Positions 34,552 to 42,850 of a stretch of 64,000 nucleotides of DNA are shown here, in pieces. The position numbers and the translations under genes are program-made. The stretch comes from Saccharothrix longispora (GTDB lineage Bacteria; Actinomycetota; Actinomycetes; Mycobacteriales; Pseudonocardiaceae), in the NCBI RefSeq assembly GCF_030852425.1, contig NZ_NSDM01000001.1:186001-250000 (forward strand), in the 5' to 3' direction. Each line of letters starts with the position of its first letter. Within the stretch, counting starts at the first letter, position 1. The notes under the pieces are model-generated. The model made no database searches. It was not told where the DNA came from and was given only the letters and a program-made list of their open reading frames with translations.

Positions 34552-35535
34552 ATGAGCTACCTACCGTCCGCCGCCTCGATGTTGCGGCACGCGTTGGACG
34601 CTGCGGCGAGCGGCTTCCACGTCTTCCCGCTGCGGCCCGGCACCAAGGTTCCCGCCCTGCACGGTGAGCGGCGCTGTCCCCGTACCGGACCGTGCACCAA
34701 CGGCCACCTCGGGTGGGAGCAGCGTGCCACCACCGATCCGGCCGTGGTCGAACGCTGCTGGGCCACCGGTCCGTTCAACGTCGGGATCGCCACCGGCCCG
34801 TCCGGGCTGCTCGTGGTCGACCTCGACATGCCCAAGTCGTTGGCGTCTGTGCCGGACGAGGACGGCTGTAGCCGAGGGGGCGTCACCACCGGCCGCGACG
34901 TGCTCACCGACCTGTGCGCGGCCGGTGGGCACCCGGTGGCCGAGGTGTTCGACACCCGCTCGGTCATCACCGCCAAGGGCGGGGACCACCTCTACTACCG
35001 GGCGCCGGTCGGGGTCGAGCTGCGCAACACCGCCTCCGCCCTCGGGCCGATGGTCGACACCCGTGCGCACGGCGGCTACGTCGTCGGCCCCGGCTCGCAG
35101 ACCCCGGACGGCCCCTACAGCGTCGGCGACGACCGCGCCCCTGCCGATCCGCCCACCTGGTTGGTCCAGGCCCTCACGCCCACGCCGCGTACGGCCCGTA
35201 CAGCGCCCATCGTGAGCCGCACAGAGCGGCTACCGGGCTACGTGGCGGCTGCGGTGCGGGGTGAGCGGGACCGGGTCGCAGCGGCCCAACCAGGCCGCCA
35301 CACCCACACCCTGTTCGTCGCCTCCGTCGCCCTCGGGCAACTCGTCGGCGGCGGACTGCTGCCTGCGGCTACAGCAGAGGCAGAGCTGCACACGGCGGCA
35401 CTCCACATGATCACCGACCGATGCGGCTGCACCGAAAACGAAGTTCTCCGCACCATCGGCAACGGACTGCGCGCCGGAGCCACCCGACCCCGCAAGGCAC
35501 CGGAGACCACCTCGGCACAGCGGGGTGCCGCATGA
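34552..35535 (+). CDS. Bifunctional DNA primase/polymerase (prim-pol) replication protein
   Basis: 327 aa; start MSYLPSAASMLRHALDAAAS with AAGGGAGAG upstream. Prim-pol features: FHVFPLRPGTKVPALHGE, GIATGPSGLLVVDLDMPK (metal-binding DLD) and GDHLYYRAPVG (HLYxR-type motif), then a C-terminal helical domain. This marks the RepPP class of AICE replicons, in which prim-pol acts with a helicase-like partner, here probably the AAA+ protein two genes downstream. Overlaps the methyltransferase start (ATGA). Confidence 0.88.
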   Translation: MSYLPSAASMLRHALDAAASGFHVFPLRPGTKVPALHGERRCPRTGPCTNGHLGWEQRATTDPAVVERCWATGPFNVGIATGPSGLLVVDLDMPKSLASVPDEDGCSRGGVTTGRDVLTDLCAAGGHPVAEVFDTRSVITAKGGDHLYYRAPVGVELRNTASALGPMVDTRAHGGYVVGPGSQTPDGPYSVGDDRAPADPPTWLVQALTPTPRTARTAPIVSRTERLPGYVAAAVRGERDRVAAAQPGRHTHTLFVASVALGQLVGGGLLPAATAEAELHTAALHMITDRCGCTENEVLRTIGNGLRAGATRPRKAPETTSAQRGAA

Positions 35536-36464
35536 GTCGGCCGCGTCTGCTGGACCTGTTCTGCTGCGCCGGGGGCGCGTCCGCCGGCTACCACGCCGCC
35601 GGGTTCGACGTGACCGGCGTCGACATCCGCCCGCAGCCCTACTACCCGTTCCCCTTCGTCCAGGCCGACGCGCTCACAGTGGACCTGTCCGGCTACGACG
35701 TGATCGCAGCCTCCCCGCCCTGCCAGCGTTTCTCCACCGCCACCCCCGCCGACCGACGCCACGAACACCCCGACCTCGTCGAACCCATCCGGCGACGGCT
35801 GCGCGACGCGGTCGAACGCGGGGACGCGTGGGCCTACGTCATCGAGAACGTCCCCGGCGCACCACTGCACAACCCGGTCACCATCTGCGGCGACACCCTG
35901 CGGCTGGGAGTGCGACGGCACCGGCTGTTCGAGTCCAACCTGCCGCTCCACGGCACACCGTGCCACCACGACCGCAGCACCCCCGCCGTACCCGTCTACG
36001 GCTCCTACGGCCAACGCGGGAGACGAAACCCCGTCGACGGGGAACCGTCACCCGGCACCCCCACCGAGGTCGGACGGGCCGCCATGGGCATCGACTGGAT
36101 GCCCTGGCCCAACCTCACCCAGGCCATCCCACCGGCCTACACGTTCTGGCTCGGAACCCAGCTCATCGGCCACGCCCGACACCTGGCCACACCCGTGACC
36201 AAAGCAACCAGGGCGCAAACGTCACGCGCCGACGCGGCGCACCGGTGGGAAGCGTCAGCCGGTGACGCTATCCCCGCGGCCGGTGACGCTTCCCCCGCGG
36301 GCACCGGTGACGGATCACCGCAACCCACCGGGACCGTGACCACCCGCGTCTGCCGCTGCGGCGCACCACTGGTCCGCCCCCTCACCGGCCGATGGCCCCG
36401 CCACTGCTCCCACGCCTGCCGACAAGCCGCCTACCGCGAACGCACGAAGGGACACGCCGCATGA
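35532..36464 (+). CDS. DNA C5-cytosine methyltransferase
   Basis: 310 aa, start ATG 35532. Motif I LLDLFCCAGGASAGYHAAGF, motif IV SPPCQRF with the catalytic Cys, motif VI VIENVPGAP, and VRRHRLFESNLPL near motif VIII. Shorter than many Dcm-type enzymes. The last ~35 residues form a cysteine/histidine cluster (CRCGAPL ... HCSHACRQ). No restriction endonuclease is adjacent, so it is probably an orphan enzyme protecting the element or marking sites. ATGA overlaps on both sides tie it to replication genes. Confidence 0.88.
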   Translation: MSRPRLLDLFCCAGGASAGYHAAGFDVTGVDIRPQPYYPFPFVQADALTVDLSGYDVIAASPPCQRFSTATPADRRHEHPDLVEPIRRRLRDAVERGDAWAYVIENVPGAPLHNPVTICGDTLRLGVRRHRLFESNLPLHGTPCHHDRSTPAVPVYGSYGQRGRRNPVDGEPSPGTPTEVGRAAMGIDWMPWPNLTQAIPPAYTFWLGTQLIGHARHLATPVTKATRAQTSRADAAHRWEASAGDAIPAAGDASPAGTGDGSPQPTGTVTTRVCRCGAPLVRPLTGRWPRHCSHACRQAAYRERTKGHAA

Positions 36465-37570
36465 GCACCCACAACGGCGCGGAAATCCTGGACCAGGTCC
36501 GGGCGTTCGTCGCGCGGTACAACGCCTTTCCCGACGAGCACTGCGCCCCCATGCTGGCCCTCTGGTACGCCCACACCTGGGCTGCCGAGCACTTCTACAT
36601 CACGCCCCGGCTCATCCTGTCCAGCGCCGAACCCGGCTCGGGCAAGACCCGCGTCATGGAGGTGGCGCGGTTCCTGGTCAAGCAACCGGAGATGACGTTC
36701 TCCGCCACCCCGGCCGCGCTGTTCCGCATGGTCGGTGCGGGTCCCATCACCATCCTGTTCGACGAGATCGATGCCATTTTCGACACCAGGGGCGGTGGCA
36801 ACGAAGACCTCCGGGCGCTGGTCAACGCCGGTTACAAGCGCTCCGCGACCGTAGCCCGCTGCAAGGGCGACGCCGGGAACATGGTGATCGAGCGGTTCCC
36901 CGTCTACGCCCCGGCCGCGCTGGCCGGAATCGCCGGACGGATGCCGGAGACCATCACCACCCGCGCCATCACCATCCACATGCGGCGACGCCGCGCCGAG
37001 GAGAAGGTGGAGCAGTTCCGCGAACGCCGGGTGGACCAGGAATCGACCCCCATCCGTGAGGCGCTGTCAGCGTGGATGGACGCGGTCGGTGCCGAGGTCG
37101 GCGCGGCCGTGCCGGAGATGCCGGACGGTGTCGCCGACCGCGCGGCCGAAATCTGGGAACCGCTGCTGGCCATCGCGGACGCGGCCGGTGCGCACTGGCC
37201 CGACACCGCCCGCGCCGCGTGCCTGCACTTCGTGAACGCCTCCCAGCAGGACCCGATCTCCGACCGGATTCGGCTGCTGGGTGATCTGCGGACCATCTTC
37301 CGGGAACGCGGCGTGGAGCGAATGAGCACCGTCGAAATCCTCGCCGTGCTGTGGAGCATGGAGGAAGCGCCGTGGGGTGATTACAACGGCAAGGCGCTCA
37401 CCGCGCGCCAACTCGCGGCCGAACTGAGCCACTACAAGGTCAGGGTCACCGCCTACAAAAGCGGCGGGAAGACGTTCAAGGGCTACGTCATCGACGGGGA
37501 GAACGGGCTCGGTGACGCGTGGGCGCGCTACTTGCCCGTTGAGAACGAAGCTGAGGGGGTGGCCGTATGA
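36461..37570 (+). CDS. AAA+ ATPase, DUF3631-like (replication partner)
   Basis: 369 aa. Walker A SSAEPGSGKTRVMEVARF (~residues 52-68), Walker B TILFDEIDAIFDTRGG, arginine-rich RAITIHMRRRRAEEKVEQF, and a C-terminal DUF3631-like part (WEPLLAIADAAGAHWP, then LLGDLRTIFRERGVERMSTV). Such proteins follow prim-pol genes in AICEs and likely serve as helicase/loader. Overlaps its neighbours by ATGA. Confidence 0.82.
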   Translation: MSTHNGAEILDQVRAFVARYNAFPDEHCAPMLALWYAHTWAAEHFYITPRLILSSAEPGSGKTRVMEVARFLVKQPEMTFSATPAALFRMVGAGPITILFDEIDAIFDTRGGGNEDLRALVNAGYKRSATVARCKGDAGNMVIERFPVYAPAALAGIAGRMPETITTRAITIHMRRRRAEEKVEQFRERRVDQESTPIREALSAWMDAVGAEVGAAVPEMPDGVADRAAEIWEPLLAIADAAGAHWPDTARAACLHFVNASQQDPISDRIRLLGDLRTIFRERGVERMSTVEILAVLWSMEEAPWGDYNGKALTARQLAAELSHYKVRVTAYKSGGKTFKGYVIDGENGLGDAWARYLPVENEAEGVAV

Positions 37571-37752
37571 CTCGCCGGGAGTTGCTGACGGTGGCCGAGT
37601 TCTGCAAGGAGTTCAAGATTTCACGTTCGACGTTGTACGACTGGCTTGCCAAAGGGCTCGCACCGAAGTGTTCCAAGCTGCCGAACGGACAATTGCGGTT
37701 CGACCGCCGGGACATTGACGCGTGGTACGACGGCTGCGGGGTGGCTGCCTGA
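37567..37752 (+). CDS. xis: Excisionase (MerR-like helix-turn-helix)
   Basis: 61 aa single winged-helix protein: LLTVAEFCKEFKISRSTLYD, then LRFDRRDIDAWYDG. Typical Xis beside int; directs excision by binding near attL/attR. Start overlaps the AAA+ gene (ATGA); stop overlaps the integrase start (TGATG). Confidence 0.88.
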   Translation: MTRRELLTVAEFCKEFKISRSTLYDWLAKGLAPKCSKLPNGQLRFDRRDIDAWYDGCGVAA

Positions 37753-39143
37753 TGGACACCTCGACCCGCGTGCGCATTTGGAAGATCGGCGCGCCGTACA
37801 AGGGCAAGCGCAAGACGACGTACAAGGTGCGGTGGACGGTGGCGGGCAAGCCGTTCAGCGAGCCGTGTTCCACCAAGGCCCTTGCGGACGCGTTCCGGTC
37901 CAAGCTGCTGAGCGCCACCACCGATGGCGTTCCGTTCGACACGGGTACCGGCTTGCCGGTCACGATGCTGCGGAAGGAGAGCGCGCCAAAGTCGTGGTAC
38001 GACTTCGCGTGCTCCTACGTTGACCGGATGTGGCCCGAGTCGTCGCCCGGTCACCGCCGGACGATTGCGGACGCACTGATTCCCATCACGGTGGCCATGC
38101 TTTCCACGGATCGGGGACGGCCGAATGCGAAGGTTCTGCGCGCGGCACTGCGTACGGCGTTCAACACCCGGCACCGCGACGACAAGCACGCGCCCGACAT
38201 TGCCGACGCGCTCACGTGGGCGGCTCGCAACACGCGGCCGGTGAGCGACCTGACCAGGCCGGATTTCCTGCGCGGTTTCCTGAACGCGGTGGAGACGAAG
38301 TTGGACGGGAAGCGGGTGGCCCAGGACACCGCCCGGTTGCGTCGCACCACGTTGGGCAGCGCGCTGGAGTACGCCATTGAGCAAGGGGTGTTGAGTGAGA
38401 ACCCGCTGAAGTCGGTGAAGACGAAGAAGCGCAAGACGGTGACCAACGAGGTGGACCGCCGATCGGTGGCGAACCCGGTCCAGGCTCGGACGCTGCTGCT
38501 GGCGGTGAACGGAATTCAACGGAGCGGGCCGTCCCTGGTCGCGTTCTTCGCGCTGATGTACTTCGCTGCGCTGCGTCCCGAGGAAGCGGCGAACCTCCGG
38601 AAGCACAACCTGTCCCTCCCCGAACGCGGGTGGGGTGAGCTGCACTTGGAGTCGGCGGCACCGGAGGTGAGCGGCCGGTGGACCGACAGCGGTCAAGCAC
38701 GGGAGGAACGCGCGCTCAAGCACCGGGAGGAAGGCACCGGGCGCGTGGTGCCGTGCTCCCCGGAACTGACCTCGATCCTGCACAACCACCTCACCGTGTT
38801 CGGCACGACCGCCGATGGTCGGCTGTTCCGGGCCGAGCGCGGCGGCAGGGTGGGCAGCTCGACCTACGGCCGGGTGTGGGCGCTGGCGCGGCAGGCCGTA
38901 CTCACCCCCGAGGTGGCCGCCTCACCACTGGCACGACGCCCGTATGACTTGCGTCACGCCTGCGTCTCGACGTGGCTCAACGCAGGCGTAGAGGCCACAC
39001 GGGTAGCCGAATGGGCCGGTCACAGCGTGGCCGTCCTGCTGCGGGTCTACGCGAAGTGCCTCGACGGAGGTGAGCAGAGCGCCCGTCAGCGCGTCCAAGC
39101 GGCTCTCGGAGGCGCGCCGAACTTGGACGCGCCCTGGACGTGA
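37752..39143 (+). CDS. int: Tyrosine-type site-specific integrase
   Basis: 463 aa; start MDTSTRVRIWKIGAPYKGKR at ATG 37752. N-terminal arm-binding region, core-binding helical domain (~110-230), catalytic domain with Arg in YFAALRPEEAANL, the His-x-x-Arg box region RPYDLRHACVSTWLNAG, WAGHSVAVLLRVYAK containing the His/Trp position and nucleophilic Tyr. Recombines attP with the 3' part of tRNA-Tyr. Last gene before attR, the usual AICE position. Confidence 0.93.
   Translation: MDTSTRVRIWKIGAPYKGKRKTTYKVRWTVAGKPFSEPCSTKALADAFRSKLLSATTDGVPFDTGTGLPVTMLRKESAPKSWYDFACSYVDRMWPESSPGHRRTIADALIPITVAMLSTDRGRPNAKVLRAALRTAFNTRHRDDKHAPDIADALTWAARNTRPVSDLTRPDFLRGFLNAVETKLDGKRVAQDTARLRRTTLGSALEYAIEQGVLSENPLKSVKTKKRKTVTNEVDRRSVANPVQARTLLLAVNGIQRSGPSLVAFFALMYFAALRPEEAANLRKHNLSLPERGWGELHLESAAPEVSGRWTDSGQAREERALKHREEGTGRVVPCSPELTSILHNHLTVFGTTADGRLFRAERGGRVGSSTYGRVWALARQAVLTPEVAASPLARRPYDLRHACVSTWLNAGVEATRVAEWAGHSVAVLLRVYAKCLDGGEQSARQRVQAALGGAPNLDAPWT
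39123..39140. repeat. Candidate integrase arm-type sites, right end
   Basis: TTGGACG (39123-39129) and CTGGACG (39134-39140), 11 bp apart and in the same orientation as the left-end pair. They overlap the last codons of int, which may constrain the protein's C-terminus. Confidence 0.35.
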
Positions 39144-39190
39144 CGGGCCGTAGACGGCCGTTCTGAGCCGTACGCAGCCGGACACAACGA

Positions 39191-39232
39191 GAAGACCCCC
39201 GTGACCTGTTCTCACAGGTCACGGGGGTCTTC
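39191..39232. terminator. Terminator of int, next to attR
   Basis: Perfect 19-bp stem (39191-39209 with 39214-39232) and TCTC loop. It ends int transcription and, on the other strand, lies immediately after tRNA-Tyr, so it also replaces the chromosomal tRNA terminator that the insertion moved away. Confidence 0.85.
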
Positions 39233-39235
39233 TGG

Positions 39236-39290
39236 CTCGCGTGGCGGGTAGAGGATTCGAACCTCTGTAGCTTTCGCGACGGATTTACAG
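39236..39290. repeat. attR (55-bp direct repeat within tRNA-Tyr)
   Basis: Identical to attL. Here the tRNA-Tyr 5' half is still attached, so integration restored an intact tRNA gene at this end. Confidence 0.95.
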
Positions 39291-39322
39291 TCCGCTCCCA
39301 TTGGCCGCTCGGGCAACCCGCC
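39242..39322 (-). tRNA. tRNA-Tyr (anticodon GTA)
   Basis: 81-nt class II tRNA with long variable arm. Acceptor GGCGGGT/ACCCGCC, anticodon loop CTGTAAA (GTA), T-arm AGAGGTTCGAATCCTCT. Intact copy; its 3' 49 nt belong to the att repeat and may be element-derived. Confidence 0.96.
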
Positions 39323-39353
39323 CCGCGCCCGGTCTCCCGGGTGCGGTGGAGAC

Positions 39354-39382
39354 AATACATAAGTCCGTCCGGACCCGTGCAA
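39354..39382 (-). promoter_or_regulatory. Candidate tRNA-Tyr promoter
   Basis: Minus strand TTGCAC (39382-39377) and TGTATT (39359-39354), 17-bp spacer, giving a start about 25 nt before the tRNA. It lies on the chromosomal side, so the tRNA remains transcribed after insertion. Confidence 0.45.
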
Positions 39383-39444
39383 CCGGGATACCCGAGTAGG
39401 CTTCCGGGCGGTTCCAGACCCACCGACGCGGAGGTACCGGGCAC

Positions 39445-39936
39445 GTGGCAGACCCGTCGTTCGACGTGGTGAGCAAGGTCGATCGCCAGGAGGTCGACAA
39501 CGCGCTCAACCAGGCCGCCAAGGAGCTGAGCACGCGCTTCGACTTCCGGGGCACCGGGACGCAGGTCTCCTGGGCGGGCGAGGAGGCGATCACCTTCCAG
39601 TCCGAGACCGAGGAGCGGTGCCGCGCCGCCATCGACGTCTTCCAGGAGAAGCTCGTGAAGCGCGGCATCTCGTTGAAGGCGTTCGAGATCGGCGACCCCG
39701 CCATCTCCGGGAAGGTGTTCAAGGTCACGGGCACGCTCGTGCAGGGCATCTCCAGCGAGAAGGCCAAGGAGATCGCGAAGAAGGTCCGCGACGAGGCGCC
39801 CAAGGGCGTGCAGGCGCAGATCCAGGGCGACCAGCTCCGCATCTCCGGCAAGAAGAAGGACCACCTCCAGGACGTGATCGCCCTGCTGAAGGGGTCCGAC
39901 TTCGGCATCGCCCTCCAGTTCACCAACTACCGGTGA
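39445..39936 (+). CDS. yajQ: YajQ family nucleotide-binding protein
   Basis: 163 aa, GTG start with GGAGGT upstream. [20 protein letters not shown] and the two RNA-recognition-like halves ([32 protein letters not shown]) identify YajQ. In some bacteria homologues bind c-di-GMP or nucleic acid; the role here is not shown. The stop overlaps the next start (GTGA). Confidence 0.94.
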   Translation: MADPSFDVVSKVDRQEVDNALNQAAKELSTRFDFRGTGTQVSWAGEEAITFQSETEERCRAAIDVFQEKLVKRGISLKAFEIGDPAISGKVFKVTGTLVQGISSEKAKEIAKKVRDEAPKGVQAQIQGDQLRISGKKKDHLQDVIALLKGSDFGIALQFTNYR

Positions 39937-40808
39937 AGGGCATCGTCCTCGCGGGTGGCAGCGGCACGCGGCTGCACCCGATCACGCAGGCCGTGTCCAA
40001 GCAGCTGCTGCCGGTCTACGACAAGCCGATGGTGTACTACCCGCTGTCGGTGCTGATGCTCGCGGGCGTGCGCGAGGTGCTGCTGATCTCGACGCCGGTC
40101 GACCTGCCGCTGTTCAAGCGGCTGCTGGGCGACGGCTCGCAGTTCGGCCTCGACATCTCCTACGCCGAGCAGGCCCACCCGAACGGGCTGGCCGAGGCGT
40201 TCGTCATCGGCGCGGACTTCGTCGGCGACGACGACGTGTCCCTCGTGCTGGGCGACAACATCTTCTACGGCCAGGGCTTCTCGAAGCTCCTCCAGAGCAA
40301 CGCCGAGGAGTTGGACGGCTGCGTGCTGTTCGGCTACCCGGTGAAGGACGCCGAGCGGTACGGCGTAGGCGAGGTCGACGCGACCGGCAGGCTGATCTCC
40401 ATCGAGGAGAAGCCCGCGCTGCCGAAGTCGAACAAAGCCATCACCGGCCTGTACTTCTACGACAACCAGGTCGTGGACATCGCGCGCGGCCTCAAGCCGT
40501 CGGCGCGCGGCGAGCTGGAGATCACCGACGTCAACCTGGCGTACCTGCGCGAGGGCCGGGCGAACCTGGTGGACCTCGGGCGCGGTTTCGCGTGGCTCGA
40601 CACCGGCACGCACGACTCGATGCTGGAGGCGGGCCAGTTCGTGCAGGTGCTGGAGCACCGGCAGGGCGTGCGCATCGCGTGCCTGGAGGAGATCGCGCTG
40701 CGGATGGGCTTCATCACCGCGGACGAGTGCTACGCGCTCGGCGAGAAGCTCGCGCAGTCCGGCTACGGCCAGTACGTGATGAACGTGGCGCGGGAGGTGC
40801 GCCCGTAG
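39933..40808 (+). CDS. rmlA: Glucose-1-phosphate thymidylyltransferase
   Basis: 291 aa, start GTG 39933 overlapping yajQ. Nucleotidyltransferase motif [20 protein letters not shown], then [44 protein letters not shown] and ITDVNLAYL. Makes dTDP-glucose for rhamnose or deoxysugars. No rmlBCD nearby, so the rest of the pathway is elsewhere. Confidence 0.93.
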   Translation: MKGIVLAGGSGTRLHPITQAVSKQLLPVYDKPMVYYPLSVLMLAGVREVLLISTPVDLPLFKRLLGDGSQFGLDISYAEQAHPNGLAEAFVIGADFVGDDDVSLVLGDNIFYGQGFSKLLQSNAEELDGCVLFGYPVKDAERYGVGEVDATGRLISIEEKPALPKSNKAITGLYFYDNQVVDIARGLKPSARGELEITDVNLAYLREGRANLVDLGRGFAWLDTGTHDSMLEAGQFVQVLEHRQGVRIACLEEIALRMGFITADECYALGEKLAQSGYGQYVMNVAREVRP

Positions 40809-40844
40809 GGCGTCGTCAGCGGCGTCGTCAGCGGCGTCGTCAGC
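40809..40844. repeat. Three tandem 12-bp repeats at the htpX end
   Basis: GGCGTCGTCAGC repeated three times (40809-40820, 40821-40832, 40833-40844) between the rmlA stop and the htpX stop. Each unit carries TCA, the htpX stop on the minus strand, so the last bases of htpX have been triplicated. Confidence 0.85.
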
Positions 40845-41700
40845 GGCGTCGCGCCAGCTCCTCCAGCCGGCGCACCCGGTCCGCGATCGGCGGGTGGGTG
40901 GAGAACAGCCTGGCGAGGTTCTCCCCCGCCCGGAACGGGTTGGCGATCATCAGGTGCGACTGCGCGACGACGGCGGGCTCGGGTGCGAGCGGCGCGCCCC
41001 TGGTGCCGTCCTCGATCCTGCGCAGCGCCGAGGCCAGGGCCAGCGGGTCGCCGGTCAGCTCCGCGCCGGACCGGTCGGCCTGGTACTCCCGGGACCGGCT
41101 CACCGCCACCTTCACGATGCCCGCCGCGATCGGGCCGAGCAGCGCGATCAGCAGCACGGCGAACGGGTTGGCCCGGTCGTCGTCGTCACCGCCGAACGCG
41201 CTCGCGAACAGCGCCAGGTTGGCCAGCGCGCTGACCGCGCTCGCCAGCGCGCCCGCCACGCACGAGATCAGGATGTCGCGGTTGTAGACGTGCGACAGCT
41301 CGTGCCCGAGGACGGCGCGCAGCTCGCGCTCGTCGAGGAGTTCGAGGATGCCGGTCGTGCAGCACACGGCGGCGTTGCGCGGGTTGCGGCCGGTGGCGAA
41401 CGCGTTGGGCGCGGCCGTGGGGCTCAGGTAGAGCCTGGGCATGGGCCGGCGGGCGGTCTGGGCCAGTTCGCGCACGATGCGGTACATCGCGGGCTGCTCC
41501 ACCTCGGACACGGGGCGGGCCCGCATGGTGCGCAGCGCCAGCTTGTCGCAGTTGACGTACGCGTAGGCGTTGACGCCCAGCGCCAGCAGCAGGCCGATCA
41601 CCAGGGCGGTCCGCCCGAACAACGAGCTGATCGCCACGATCAGGCCGCTCATGACGCCGAGGAGCAACGCGGTCTTCAAACCGTTGTAGTGCTTGTGCAC
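40840..41700 (-). CDS. htpX: Zinc metalloprotease HtpX
   Basis: 286 aa membrane protease, GTG start. Two N-terminal helices, Zn site [13 protein letters not shown] (His133, Glu134, His137) and third ligand region [12 protein letters not shown], with two further hydrophobic segments between. Degrades misfolded membrane proteins. Ends [20 protein letters not shown] as in other actinobacterial HtpX. Confidence 0.94.
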   Translation of the reverse strand: MHKHYNGLKTALLLGVMSGLIVAISSLFGRTALVIGLLLALGVNAYAYVNCDKLALRTMRARPVSEVEQPAMYRIVRELAQTARRPMPRLYLSPTAAPNAFATGRNPRNAAVCCTTGILELLDERELRAVLGHELSHVYNRDILISCVAGALASAVSALANLALFASAFGGDDDDRANPFAVLLIALLGPIAAGIVKVAVSRSREYQADRSGAELTGDPLALASALRRIEDGTRGAPLAPEPAVVAQSHLMIANPFRAGENLARLFSTHPPIADRVRRLEELARRR

Positions 41701-41721
41701 GGTGCGTCGCCTCCGGCTGTT

Positions 41722-42285
41722 CTACGTCCTCCCCCTCAACGCGCCCGGCCGGCGCGGGGTTCCGGCACCGGGGCGTGCCGGTCGTGTGGCGGTGGTCTCC
41801 GGCGCGGGCTCGGCACCCCCGTCGAGCTGCGGCGGAGGCGGGACGTGCGACACCCAGGAGCCCAGCACGTCGCGCTCGTGGACGAGTTCGGCGACCGCGC
41901 CGTCACCCGTCGGCGTGCCGGTGCCGGGGTAGGAGAAGTCGGGTGCCCAGTGCAGCGCGTCGAACGGGCACGCCTCGACGCAGATGCCGCAGTAGAGGCA
42001 CTGGCCGTAGTCGACGGCGAACCGGTCGAGCACGTTGCGGGCGCGCGGGCGGGACGAGCCGGGCACCTGCTCGACCTCGGTGTGCGAGTCGATGTGGATG
42101 CACCAGTCGGGGCACTCGCGGGCGCAGATCATGCACACCGTGCAGTTGGCCTCCAGCAGCGCGATGACGCCGCGGGTGCGCGGGGGCAGGGCGCTCGGGG
42201 GGCCGGCGGGAGGCGTGTCACCGGGAGGCGCGTCACCGGAGGGCGTGCCGTCAGCGGGCGTGTCACCGGGGGGCGTGTCACTCAT
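41722..42285 (-). CDS. NuoI-like ferredoxin-type subunit (orphan module)
   Basis: 187 aa, ATG 42285. Proline/glycine/aspartate-rich repeat N-terminus ([20 protein letters not shown]), then two 4Fe-4S motifs: [12 protein letters not shown] and [12 protein letters not shown], separated as in NuoI. Proline-rich C-terminus. Third gene of a minus-strand nuoB-nuoC-nuoI-like unit, overlapping the C-like gene by 8 nt. A second, ordinary NuoI is encoded at 63021-63587. Probably electron transfer in a partial complex I-like assembly. Confidence 0.83.
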   Translation of the reverse strand: MSDTPPGDTPADGTPSGDAPPGDTPPAGPPSALPPRTRGVIALLEANCTVCMICARECPDWCIHIDSHTEVEQVPGSSRPRARNVLDRFAVDYGQCLYCGICVEACPFDALHWAPDFSYPGTGTPTGDGAVAELVHERDVLGSWVSHVPPPPQLDGGAEPAPETTATRPARPGAGTPRRPGALRGRT

Positions 42286-42850
42286 CGGCGTTCTCCTCGT
42301 AGCGCGGGCCCCACGACGGGTCGGGCACGCCGGGTGGGGCCGCGCGGCGGCGGCTGGGCGCGGACGTGCCGTCCTCACCCGGTTCGAGCCGGCCGGGCCA
42401 GGGGCGGACCACGCGGGAGGCCAGCACGAAGTCCTTGCGCAGCGGGTGACCGGCGAACGAGTCGGGCAGCAGCAGGTGGGGGACGTCGTGGTCGAGGGCG
42501 AGGCCGAACATCTCGACCGCCTCGCGCTCGTGCCACGCCGCGCCCGCCCACAGCCCGGCGACGCTGGGCAGCTGCCGCCCGGCCTCGACCTCGGTGCGCA
42601 GCAGCAGGCCCTGCCTGGTGCCGGGGTGCAGGACGTGCAGCAGCACGGCGTGCCGCGCGCCGACCGCCCCGGGGCGTCCGGCGTCCTCGACGCCCAGCCA
42701 GTCGAACTGGGTGCAGCCGAGGTCGTCGCGCGCGTGGCGGGCGGCGGCGAGCCAGCCGTCCAGGGGCACGTGCGCGGTAGTCTGGCCGAACGCGGTCCTC
42801 ACCTCCGCGCCGGGGACGCGGGCGGCCAGGTCCTGCGACGCGGCGCTCAC
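42278..42850 (-). CDS. NuoC-like 30-kDa subunit (orphan module)
   Basis: 190 aa, start GTG 42850 (GTGA overlap with the B-like gene). Contains [30 protein letters not shown] (the NuoC signature WxERExxDxxG, here EREAVEMFG), [10 protein letters not shown] (HPLRKD motif). C-terminal ~35 residues are disordered. Peripheral-arm subunit in complex I and related hydrogenases. Confidence 0.85.
   Translation of the reverse strand: MSAASQDLAARVPGAEVRTAFGQTTAHVPLDGWLAAARHARDDLGCTQFDWLGVEDAGRPGAVGARHAVLLHVLHPGTRQGLLLRTEVEAGRQLPSVAGLWAGAAWHEREAVEMFGLALDHDVPHLLLPDSFAGHPLRKDFVLASRVVRPWPGRLEPGEDGTSAPSRRRAAPPGVPDPSWGPRYEENADE

Larger units (their letters stand above)
25796..39290. mobile_element. Integrated AICE in tRNA-Tyr (about 13.4 kb between att repeats)
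   Basis: Bounded by a 55-bp perfect direct repeat (25796-25850 and 39236-39290) made of the 3' part of tRNA-Tyr. Contains a tyrosine integrase and excisionase next to the intact tRNA, a prim-pol replication protein, an FtsK/TraB-type DNA translocase and small spread-like genes. There is no type IV secretion set, which defines an actinomycete integrative conjugative element. Cargo: GntR-kinase fusion, D-2-hydroxyacid dehydrogenase, cytosine methyltransferase. Most plus-strand genes overlap by ATGA or TGATG, so all core functions look intact. Confidence 0.93.
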
